This document shows positions 51,734 through 59,282 of a stretch of DNA of 64,000 nucleotides, one piece after another. The notes beneath the pieces are model-generated. The model saw only the letters and a list, made by a program, of their open reading frames with translations, did not search any database and was not told where the DNA came from. The stretch covers positions 246,987 through 310,986 of the forward strand of contig NZ_FOVU01000004.1 of assembly GCF_900115265.1 (NCBI RefSeq). The letters run 5' to 3'. A program made the position numbers and the translations under genes. The stretch comes from Bradyrhizobium sp. Ghvi. Its GTDB lineage: Bacteria; Pseudomonadota; Alphaproteobacteria; Rhizobiales; Xanthobacteraceae. Each line of letters begins with the position of its first letter. The first letter of the stretch is position 1.

Positions 51734-53791
51734 CTACCGCCACATCCCCCGCATCCGTGCGCCGATGTCGATCTTCGGCCCCTGTGACGGGGCGCGCGCT
51801 GTGCCCGCCGCGGCCTTCGGCCAAGCGGTGCGCTCGAACAGGTAGACGAGCTGCTCCGGGATGAAGCGCGTGCGCGAGGCATAGACGTGGCGGTCGCCCT
51901 TGGCGGCCTGGCCGTGGACGAAGAAGCGCTGCGGCACGACGAGATGCAGGTCGTCCTTGGCGCGTGTCATCGCGACATAGAGCAGGCGGCGCTCTTCCTC
52001 GAGTTCGGCGCTGGTACCGGCGCCGAGATCGGAAGGCATGCAGCCGTCGACAACGTTGAGCACGAACACCGACTTCCACTCCTGGCCCTTGGCGGAGTGG
52101 ATGGTGGAGAGGATCAGATAGTCCTCGTCACGCAGCGGCGGTCCGGATTTGTCGCTGGTCGCATCCGGCGGGTCGAGCGTAAGCTCGGTCAGGAATTTCT
52201 CGCGCGAGGCATAGCCGCTGGCGATCTGCTCGAGCTGCATCAGGTCGGCGCGGCGCGTCTCGGAATCCTCGTGCAGGCGGTCGAGATGCGGCTCGTACCA
52301 GAGCCGCACGCGCTCGAGATCGACAGGCCATTCCGAATAGCGCAGGTTTTCGATCGTGCGCACGAAGTCGGTCCAGTCAGCGCCGGTGCGCGGCGGCACC
52401 GGGAGCCGGCCGAGCACGGCAAACGGATCGGTGCTCTCCGCCATCTGGTCGAGCACGCGCTGCGCTGTCGCGGGGCCAATGCCGGGCAACAGATGCAGGA
52501 TGCGGAAGCCGGCGACGCGGTCGCGCGGGTTCTCGGCGAAACGCAGCAGCGCCAGCACGTCCTTGACGTGCGCGGCGTCGAGGAATTTCAGGCCGCCGAA
52601 CTTGACGAAGGGAATGTTGCGGCGGGTCAGCTCGATTTCGAGCGGACCGGAGTGCGAGGAGGTCCGGAACAGCACCGCCTGGTGCTTGAGCAGCGCGCCT
52701 TGCTCGCGATTGGCCAAGACCTGCTCAACGATGTAGCGCGCCTGGTCTGCCTCGTCGTGCACGGTGACGAGCTGTGGCTTCTGTCCCGAGGTGCGGTCGG
52801 TCCACAGGTTCTTGGTGAAGCGCTCGCGCGCGAGGCCGATGACCCCGTTGGCCGCCGCCAGCACCGCTTGCGTCGAGCGGTAGTTGCGGTCGAGCGTGAT
52901 CATCTCCGCGCGCGGCGAAAAGCTTTGCGGAAAATCCAGGATGTTGCGAACGGTGGCGGCGCGGAACGAATAGATCGACTGCGCATCGTCACCGACGACG
53001 GTGAGCCCGCGCCCGTCGGGCTTCAGCGCCAGGAGGATCGAGGATTGCAGGCGATTGGTGTCCTGATATTCGTCGACCAGCACGTGGTCGAAGCGGCCGC
53101 CGATCTCCTCGGCGATCAGCGCGTCGCTCATCATCTGCGACCAGTAGAGCAGCAGATCATCGTAATCGAGCACGTGCTGGGCCTGCTTGGCCTCGACGTA
53201 AGCGGCGAACAGCCCCTTCAGCTCGGCGGCCCAGCCGGCGCACCAGGGATAATGCTGACCGAGCACCTTCTCGATTTCCATCTCGGCGTTGACGCAGCGG
53301 GAATAGATCGACAGGCACGTGCCCTTGGCGGGAAAGCGGCTCTCGGTCTTCGACAGGCCGCGCTCGTGCCGCACCAGGTTCATCAGGTCGGCGGAGTCCT
53401 CGCGGTCGTGGATGGTGAAGGCGGGATCGATGCCGATCCGCTCGGCATATTCGCGCAGCAGTCGCGCGCCGATGCCGTGGAACGTGCCGGCCCAGGTCAG
53501 CGCATCGCGCATGATCGCGGCATTGTTCTCGCCCAGCACCTTGCGGGCGATGCGTTCGACCCGGCCGGCCATCTCGGCGGCCGCGCGGCGCGAAAAGGTC
53601 ATCAGGAGGATGCGGCGGGGATCCGCGCCTGCGACGATCAGGTGGGCGACGCGATGCGCGAGCGTGTTGGTCTTGCCGGAGCCTGCGCCGGCAATGACGA
53701 GCAGGGGGGCGCCCACGGTCGCGCCATCAGCCACGCCATGCTCCACGGCGCGGCGCTGCTCCGCATTGAGCGTGTCCAGATATGACGTCAC
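51734..53791 (-). CDS. UvrD/Rep-type ATP-dependent DNA helicase
   Basis: The 685-residue SF1A helicase has the Q motif LNAEQRRAVEHG, Walker A AGAGSGKT at 34-41, the 1A loop LMTFSRRAAAEM, the Walker B-type DEYQDTN, GDDAQSIYSFR, LDRNYRST and the C-terminal HSAKGQEWKSVFV and VAMTRAKDDL. It unwinds DNA 3' to 5' in repair or replication restart. The GTG at 53791 with GGGGCGA upstream puts the Q motif near the N-terminus, as in the family; the frame is open to 54010. The C-terminal extension is short. It is not the full-length UvrD, but a smaller paralogue-type member. Confidence 0.92.
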   Translation of the reverse strand: MTSYLDTLNAEQRRAVEHGVADGATVGAPLLVIAGAGSGKTNTLAHRVAHLIVAGADPRRILLMTFSRRAAAEMAGRVERIARKVLGENNAAIMRDALTWAGTFHGIGARLLREYAERIGIDPAFTIHDREDSADLMNLVRHERGLSKTESRFPAKGTCLSIYSRCVNAEMEIEKVLGQHYPWCAGWAAELKGLFAAYVEAKQAQHVLDYDDLLLYWSQMMSDALIAEEIGGRFDHVLVDEYQDTNRLQSSILLALKPDGRGLTVVGDDAQSIYSFRAATVRNILDFPQSFSPRAEMITLDRNYRSTQAVLAAANGVIGLARERFTKNLWTDRTSGQKPQLVTVHDEADQARYIVEQVLANREQGALLKHQAVLFRTSSHSGPLEIELTRRNIPFVKFGGLKFLDAAHVKDVLALLRFAENPRDRVAGFRILHLLPGIGPATAQRVLDQMAESTDPFAVLGRLPVPPRTGADWTDFVRTIENLRYSEWPVDLERVRLWYEPHLDRLHEDSETRRADLMQLEQIASGYASREKFLTELTLDPPDATSDKSGPPLRDEDYLILSTIHSAKGQEWKSVFVLNVVDGCMPSDLGAGTSAELEEERRLLYVAMTRAKDDLHLVVPQRFFVHGQAAKGDRHVYASRTRFIPEQLVYLFERTAWPKAAAGTARAPSQGPKIDIGARMRGMWR

Positions 53792-53915
53792 GAATCGCCC
53801 CAGTGAAAGACCGAGAATCGGCGATCCGCTCCCGAATCGCAATGCGGCTGGACGGAACCGCTGAGAACACCTAGGGAAAAGGCGGCCCAAAGTTCCAGCC
53901 CCAGAGCGCACCGGC

Positions 53916-54524
53916 ATGACCGAGCCCAAGCCCGAGTCCAAGCCCAAGCCCGAACAATTCGAAATGCGGCGGTTGGAATCGCTCAGCAATACTATTTTTG
54001 GTGTTGCCATGACGCTTTTGGCCTACGACCTGCCGAAGGCTGCGGTGTTCGCCAGCGCGCCCGACTGGAGCGATCTTGCCAAAGTCTATTCCGGCAAGCT
54101 CGCCGGCTTTGCGCTGAGCTTCATCATCGCCGGTCTGTTCTGGATCAGCCATCACCGGCGGTTGGCGCGTCAACCCGTGGGGAGCCGCGGGGTCGTGATC
54201 CTCAATCTGCTGTTCCTGCTCTCGATCGTGCTGCTGCCGGTCACCAACGGCCTCTACACCAATTATACCATGAGCAGCGCCGTTGCTGTGCTCTACGGTC
54301 TGCACCTCACTGCAATTGCCGGCCTCAATGCCTGGCTGTGGTGGACCATATTGGGCGGTTGGCGGCGTGAGACTCTTGCCTCATTGTTTCCGCTGCTCGT
54401 GTTCATTCCGGGCACGATCGTCGCGAGCTTTGCGCCTGAGGTCGCGCCCTTCCTGTGGTTCATTGCCTTCGGCGGGCTGCTGATCCGGCGCTTCTATGGG
54501 CCAACAGGCGAACCGAATGCATAG
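53916..54524 (+). CDS. TMEM175/DUF1211-like membrane protein
   Basis: The 202-residue protein has an acidic/lysine-rich head, then R-R-L-E-S-L-S-N-T-I-F-G-V-A-M-T-L-L in TM1 (about 18-35), five or six TM helices in all. The TM1 motif of this family of potassium channels is R-x-x-x-F-S-D; here F is L and D is N, so the conductive pore may be altered. YDLP follows TM1 and an FWISHHRR loop lies near 78-85. The channel role is known for other members only. Confidence 0.8.
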   Translation: MTEPKPESKPKPEQFEMRRLESLSNTIFGVAMTLLAYDLPKAAVFASAPDWSDLAKVYSGKLAGFALSFIIAGLFWISHHRRLARQPVGSRGVVILNLLFLLSIVLLPVTNGLYTNYTMSSAVAVLYGLHLTAIAGLNAWLWWTILGGWRRETLASLFPLLVFIPGTIVASFAPEVAPFLWFIAFGGLLIRRFYGPTGEPNA

Positions 54525-54533
54525 GCTTCGTGC

Positions 54534-54920
54534 TCATTTGTCAGCTGCTGTCGCACCGAACCCATCGGCAGGCACGTAAAGCTTAACCGGGCGGATCTCA
54601 TAGACCGCCGTCGGATTGACCTCGCGCAGCTTCCGCGCCGCCGCGATCGCCTCTTCATCGGTGTCGTATTCGACGAGATGGAAGCCGAGAAGCTGCTCCT
54701 TGGTCTCCGCGAACGGCCCGTCCAGCACGACACCCGCGCCGGGACCGCGCAAGGTGCGGGCCTTTCTCGTGCCATCCAGGCGGGCGGCCGGGCCAAAGTG
54801 TCCGCTGGCCCTCAGGGGCGCCTGAACCTCGATGACTTTGGCCACGACAGCGGCGTCCTCCTGCGGCGTCCACGCCAACAGCTCGTCTTCGACGTGGTAG
54901 GCCAGGATCGCGTAGAGCAT
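54534..54920 (-). CDS. YciI/DGPF family protein
   Basis: The 128-residue protein has the dimeric alpha/beta YCII fold: MLYAILAYHVEDELLAWTPQ, then L-D-G-P-F-A-E-T-K-E-Q-L-L-G-F-H-L-V-E, the DGPF signature near 69-86. Members in this group often accompany ECF sigma factors, none of which is adjacent here. The start at 54920 has GAGGTGA upstream. It overlaps nothing and converges with the TMEM175-like gene (9-nt gap). Enzymatic role unknown. Confidence 0.87.
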   Translation of the reverse strand: MLYAILAYHVEDELLAWTPQEDAAVVAKVIEVQAPLRASGHFGPAARLDGTRKARTLRGPGAGVVLDGPFAETKEQLLGFHLVEYDTDEEAIAAARKLREVNPTAVYEIRPVKLYVPADGFGATAADK

Positions 54921-55123
54921 CTTCACCTCGCTTGTTTTGGGCGCGCAGCCCGAAGGACGTATGATCGCGGCCGATCCCGACAATCCCGAACGACCAAAAT
55001 ATTGCATCGCGCATACGCGACGAAGCCATGCTGAAACCCGATTGCCGCCTTCGCCGGTGAACGCCGTCCGGAGACGCGGCGACTGATGGCCACAAGAGCG
55101 ATCGAAGCTCATCGGAGCCGGCA

Positions 55124-55309
55124 ATGTCGGGTCATACCATCAAAATCATTTGCGATGCACGGCGGGCAGGGAAGTCGGAGCCTGCCGATCTGCACGATCA
55201 GGCGGGTCATCACCGCTATTACGGCAGCTCCGCCGAGGGTGGCGGCGAGCGCATCGTCGAAAGTCGCCGCGGCAAGCGCCCGTCGGTGCTCGCCATATTC
55301 GGGTTCTGA
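55124..55309 (+). CDS. Small hypothetical protein
   Basis: The 61-residue product (MSGHTIKIICDARRAGKSEP onward) has a Gly/Ser-rich, basic second half with HRYYGSSAEGGGERIVESRR. GGAG lies seven bases before the ATG. I recognise no family; the gene is supported only by the ribosome site and codon use. Confidence 0.45.
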   Translation: MSGHTIKIICDARRAGKSEPADLHDQAGHHRYYGSSAEGGGERIVESRRGKRPSVLAIFGF

Positions 55310-55319
55310 ACCGGCGTCA

Positions 55320-56033
55320 TCACCGTGCGCTCAGGACCTGCTTGACGAGCTCCTCGCGTAGCGCCGCCAGCTCGCCGCTCGCTTCCATCTGCGCAATCAC
55401 CTGTCCAACCTTCGGCACGAGGTCGCGGTGGCGCTCGTGCAAATAATGGTAGATGTGGATGCGTTCGAGCGGCGGGGAGAGCGGATAGATCCTTGCCTGT
55501 AGATTGAGCTTGCGGATCGCGGCCAGCCCGCTGAAGAGATCGGTGACCATCACGTCGAACCGATCGGCATCGAGCATCCTGATCATGTTCTCGAGGCTCG
55601 TGGTCGCCGTGACGCGGTCCATGCCGCGCGTGCCGGCTTCCGACGAACCGACGCCGCGGACGATGCCGATGCTGTAGCTCCTGATCGAATTCCAGCCATC
55701 CACATCGAAATGGAGCTTGGTCGTGAACACCGCCGGTTCGATGTAGTTGATCGCCGGCGTGACCTGGAGCAGCGTCGGATAATCGCGCGACAGTGTCCCG
55801 ATCCGCTGGATTTCACCGTCGACCTCGCCAGCGCTCGACAGCGCCAGCGCCCGCTTGCCGGGCACGTCCTCGAATTCGAGCTTGATGTTCAGCTTGGCGT
55901 AGACGGCCCGCAGCATCTCGCCGCCGACATACTGATCCGGGATGTCGGCGATCCGCGCCAGCCGGATCACCGACTGCGCGGAAGACGCGCCTGATATGAA
56001 CAGCGACAGGCAGATGACGAGTATCCGCCACAT
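55320..56033 (-). CDS. Periplasmic substrate-binding protein (amino-acid type), orphan
   Basis: The 237-residue protein has a signal peptide (1-19, SSA-QS) and the two-lobe layout of type 2 periplasmic binding proteins: IRLARIADIPDQYVGGEMLRAVYAKLNIKLEFEDVPGKRALALS as the first lobe, YSIGIVRGVGSSEAG and MIRMLDADRFDVMVTDLFSGL as second-lobe blocks. No permease or ATPase gene is next to it. It is divergently transcribed from a hybrid kinase, so it may feed a ligand to that sensor (inference). Confidence 0.85.
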   Translation of the reverse strand: MWRILVICLSLFISGASSAQSVIRLARIADIPDQYVGGEMLRAVYAKLNIKLEFEDVPGKRALALSSAGEVDGEIQRIGTLSRDYPTLLQVTPAINYIEPAVFTTKLHFDVDGWNSIRSYSIGIVRGVGSSEAGTRGMDRVTATTSLENMIRMLDADRFDVMVTDLFSGLAAIRKLNLQARIYPLSPPLERIHIYHYLHERHRDLVPKVGQVIAQMEASGELAALREELVKQVLSAR

Positions 56034-56360
56034 GGGCGCCTCTCTGGTCGATGCTCGCTACCGCTGGCTTCGAGTGTTCATACAATCTACCGAAGATGGC
56101 ACTCGCGCGGAGTCACGAGGCCCACAAGTCGCCTGCGTGCAGGCGACTCCGGATTTTCACCGATGTCATTCTAGCACGCGAGGTGGTAGTTTGCGCCGAT
56201 ATCGTGCTGCCGGGCGCAAGATATGACCCCGCCGACCTCAGATCGCCCAAGGGCCGACAGGATTGCTGCGCGCATCGCGCGCTGAGGGAGTATCAAAACC
56301 GCCGAATTGCGCGTGGTTGACCGGCAGGCCGGAGAGGGTGTCGCGATATTCGGGGATGGG

Positions 56361-58766
56361 ATGATGGACAACGCAGGCGAGAAGAATCCCGATCGCGGCC
56401 GTGCTGTTGCGCCGGCGGCTGCGAAGCAGGATCTGGCCGGCATCGGAACGGCGTTTTCGTTTCCAATGTTGTCGGCGCTGCTGTCGCGGATTTTCAATTG
56501 GTCGCGGAACGGCATCGGGCCCCGTTTGCTTGCCGCCGTGCTGCTGTTCTCCTCGGTCGTGACGCTGACACTGACCGCGCTCCAGCTCTATCTGGACTAT
56601 GATCGTGAAGTCGGCGTGATCGAGACGCGGCTCGAGGAGGTCGGCCGCAGCACCACGGACAGCCTCGGCGAAAGCCTGTGGAATCTTGATCAGAACCAGC
56701 TGAAGCTTCAGCTCGACGGGATCTTGCGGCTGCCCGGTATCCGCGCCGCCGAGGTTCGCGAGATCGCCGATCGCTCCAATCCGATCCGTGTCGCCGTCGG
56801 CGAGCGAAGGAGCCGCTCGGTAGTGACGCGCGACTATCCGCTGACCACCACCGTCCAGGGGATCGCGCGTCCCATCGGTGTGCTGCACGTCGAGGCGACG
56901 CTGAGCGATGTCTATCAGCAATTGCTGAACCGGGCCCTGGTCATCCTCGCAAGCCAGGCGGCAAAGACATTCGTCGTCTCGCTGTTCATCATCTACATGT
57001 TCCACATTCTGGTGACGCGCCATCTGGTCGCGATTGCCGAGTTCGTCAGCAAATACAGCCTGGCGCGGCCGACGCCTCCTTTGCAGCTGGAGCGCCGGGC
57101 GCCCCAATATCCCGACGAACTGGACAAGGTGATCGAAGCTTTCAACGCCATGTGCGTCAACCTCGGCCTTGCCTATGACGAGCTGCGCGAGGCCAATGCG
57201 ACGCTCGAGCGCGACCTGAGGATCCGTCGGCGCGCCGAAGAGGATGCGCACGCGAGCGAAAGGCGTTTCCGCGACTACGCCGAGACCGCGTCCGACTGGT
57301 TCTGGGAGACCGGACCGGATCACGTGTTCACCTACATCTCGGACCGGGCCGGTGCCTTCGGCCTGGATCCCAAGCGCCTGATCGGCAAGCGCCGCCTCGA
57401 TGCCGCCTCGGACCACGACGCCGACCCGCAGAAATGGCGCGAGCACATGGCGGTGCTCGACCGCCACGAGCCGTTCCGGAAATTCGAATATCGCGGCCGC
57501 GATGCAGCCGGGCGGCAGCACTATTTCAGCGTCAACGGTCAGCCAGTGTTCGCCGATGACGGGCGCTTCATGGGCTATCGCGGCTCGGCCACCGATCTCA
57601 CCACACAACGCGAGACCGAGGAGCGGCTTCGCCAGTCCCAGAAGATGGATGCGATCGGCCAGCTCACCGGGGGCGTCGCGCACGACTTCAACAATGTGCT
57701 TACCGTCATCACCGGCACCATCGAAATCATCCGGGAGGGGCTTGCGGACAAGCCCGACCTCGCCGCGATCGCCCAGCTGATCGACGATGCGGCCTCGCGT
57801 GGCGCCGAGATCACGTCGCAGCTCCTGACCTTCGCGCGGCGACAGCCGCTGGAGCCGCGCGAGGTCGACGTCAACGGTCTTGTCGTCGAGACAGCGCGGC
57901 TGCTGCGGCCGACCCTCGGCGAGCATGTCGAGATCGTGACCCGGCTCGCGGACGATGCGTGGCTGGCGATGGCCGATCCGTCGCAGCTTTCGTCGGCGAT
58001 CGTCAATCTCGCCGTCAACGCGCGCGATGCGATGCCCGACGGTGGCAGGCTCACGCTCGAGACCGCAAACCGTGAGCTCGACGGCAGCGGCGACGGCGAG
58101 GGTAAGGCTGGTTCCTACGTCATGGTGGCCGTGGCCGACACCGGCCACGGCATTCCGGCCGACATCCGCGACCGCGTGTTCGAGCCTTTCTTCACCACCA
58201 AGGGGGTCGGCCGCGGCACGGGGCTGGGCCTCAGCATGGTCTACGGCTTCGCCAAGCAGACCGGCGGCACCGTCGCGATCGAGAGCGAGGAGGGCCGCGG
58301 CACGGTGGTACGGTTGTTCCTGCCGCAATCGGCGGGCGGGGCGGCGGCGAGGTCCGGGTCGGTTCAGGCGCCAGTGCCGGCGCGCGGGCAGGAGACGATC
58401 CTCGTGGTCGAGGACGATCCGCTGGTGCAAGGCTATGTCATCGCCCAACTCGGCAGCCTCGGCTATCGCACGCTCACCGCCAGCGATGGCGCAAGCGCGC
58501 TTGCGCTGGTCGACCAGGGCGCGAGCTTCGATCTCCTGTTCACTGACATCATCATGCCCGGCGGCATGAACGGGCGGGAATTGGCCGAAGCGGTCCGGCT
58601 GCGCCGGCCAGGCGTGCGGGTGCTCTACACCTCCGGTTATACCGACGATACCATGATCCACGAGGGACATCTCGATCCCGGCGTGGCGCTGCTCCAGAAG
58701 CCGTACAGGAAGGCGGACCTGTCGCAGAAGATCCGAGAGATGCTTGCGGGCGAGGGGCCTGCCTGA
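56361..58766 (+). CDS. Hybrid sensor histidine kinase (PAS, HisKA, HATPase, receiver)
   Basis: The 801-residue kinase has TM1 near 55-80 (GPRLLAAVLLFSSVVTLTL), a periplasmic domain of about 110 residues, TM2 near 195-220, a HAMP-like linker, a PAS domain near 310-420 (FRDYAETASDWFWETGPDHVF), HisKA with H441 in GGVAHDFNNVLT, HATPase_c with NLAVNARDAMPDGG, DTGHGIP and GTGLGLSMV, and a C-terminal receiver with D729 in FTDIIMPGG. The start 56361 is one of several; 56307 and 56466 are in frame. Its receiver could pass phosphate to an Hpt protein such as that at 32719-33297. No output regulator gene is adjacent. Confidence 0.88.
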   Translation: MMDNAGEKNPDRGRAVAPAAAKQDLAGIGTAFSFPMLSALLSRIFNWSRNGIGPRLLAAVLLFSSVVTLTLTALQLYLDYDREVGVIETRLEEVGRSTTDSLGESLWNLDQNQLKLQLDGILRLPGIRAAEVREIADRSNPIRVAVGERRSRSVVTRDYPLTTTVQGIARPIGVLHVEATLSDVYQQLLNRALVILASQAAKTFVVSLFIIYMFHILVTRHLVAIAEFVSKYSLARPTPPLQLERRAPQYPDELDKVIEAFNAMCVNLGLAYDELREANATLERDLRIRRRAEEDAHASERRFRDYAETASDWFWETGPDHVFTYISDRAGAFGLDPKRLIGKRRLDAASDHDADPQKWREHMAVLDRHEPFRKFEYRGRDAAGRQHYFSVNGQPVFADDGRFMGYRGSATDLTTQRETEERLRQSQKMDAIGQLTGGVAHDFNNVLTVITGTIEIIREGLADKPDLAAIAQLIDDAASRGAEITSQLLTFARRQPLEPREVDVNGLVVETARLLRPTLGEHVEIVTRLADDAWLAMADPSQLSSAIVNLAVNARDAMPDGGRLTLETANRELDGSGDGEGKAGSYVMVAVADTGHGIPADIRDRVFEPFFTTKGVGRGTGLGLSMVYGFAKQTGGTVAIESEEGRGTVVRLFLPQSAGGAAARSGSVQAPVPARGQETILVVEDDPLVQGYVIAQLGSLGYRTLTASDGASALALVDQGASFDLLFTDIIMPGGMNGRELAEAVRLRRPGVRVLYTSGYTDDTMIHEGHLDPGVALLQKPYRKADLSQKIREMLAGEGPA

Positions 58767-58799
58767 GCGGCGCGCCGCGATACCGTGGAAAGCGATCAG

Positions 58800-58837
58800 A
58801 GCAAAGAAAAAGCGCGGCGGGGAGAACCCCGTCGCGC
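58800..58837 (-). terminator. Rho-independent terminator of rreB
   Basis: On the minus strand GCGCGACGGGG pairs with CCCCGCCGCGC (11 bp, one G-U) over the loop TTCT, followed by TTTTTCTTT. It ends the short transcript that carries rreB. Confidence 0.8.
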
Positions 58838-58899
58838 CCGATTTCTTGCTCGCTGGTCCAGGGCTGGAAACGCCCCGATGCCAAGCCTCTGGTTGAAGC

Positions 58900-58944
58900 T
58901 TAGCGGGCGATCCCAGCGAGGTGACAGCGCTTGAGATAAGACAC
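58900..58944 (-). CDS. rreB: 14-residue peptide RreB
   Basis: A GTG start at 58944 opens 14 codons (MSYLKRCHLAGIAR) and TAA at 58900-58902. Upstream the minus strand reads GAAAGGAGGTGATCCA and matches the 3' end of 16S rRNA over 17 bases. This layout (14-residue ORF, GTG, 17-nt Shine-Dalgarno, short transcript) is that of rreB, reported in Bradyrhizobium as an mRNA of about 165 nt whose excessive ribosome pairing limits translation and controls its own stability. The distance from 58975 to the terminator at about 58810 fits. The peptide's function is unknown. No larger gene uses this region. Confidence 0.85.
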   Translation of the reverse strand: MSYLKRCHLAGIAR

Positions 58945-58960
58945 TGGATCACCTCCTTTC
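58944..58960 (-). promoter_or_regulatory. rreB: Extended Shine-Dalgarno, 17-nt match to the 16S rRNA 3' end
   Basis: The plus strand CTGGATCACCTCCTTTC is identical to the 3' end of 16S rRNA, so the minus-strand mRNA can pair with the whole anti-SD tail, including the first base of the GTG. Ordinary ribosome sites pair over 4-7 bases. Confidence 0.85.
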
Positions 58961-59108
58961 GTTGGTTTCGGGACACTCAATATAGGGCTAAACCGCCGCG
59001 CCGTTAAGGGGTGGCGCCCGAAGGCGGGAACAAACCCAGCCGCGGGGCGGGAAAGACCGACCCGGGACGGTTGAGACCGCCGCGCGGCCGTGTTAGGGAG
59101 CCGCTGTC

Positions 59109-59182
59109 GCGGGTGTAGCTCAATGGTAGAGCAGCAGCCTTCCAAGCTGAATACGAGGGTTCGATTCCCTTCACCCGCTCCA
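59109..59182 (+). tRNA. tRNA-Gly(TCC)
   Basis: The 74-nt tRNA has acceptor arms GCGGGTG/CACCCGC, an anticodon loop CTTCCAA (TCC, decoding GGA), a T arm GAGGGTTCGATTCCCTT and an encoded TCCA end. Confidence 0.95.
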
Positions 59183-59282
59183 AAAAAATCATTTCTCGAA
59201 CTACGTCCTGAAACTTTTCAGGGTAGTTTGCGCCCAAGCCCAACCACCCGAGCTCTTTAAAGCGGGAAAGAACCCGCGACGT

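Noticed and set aside
51887..53785. 632-codon plus-strand open frame opposite the UvrD-type helicase
   Set aside because: Its translation has a shadow pattern (repeated Glu/Asp/Leu/His), while the minus strand has every helicase motif.
56238..58976. 912-codon minus-strand open frame opposite the hybrid kinase
   Set aside because: The plus strand encodes complete kinase and receiver motifs; the antisense frame has none and runs across rreB.
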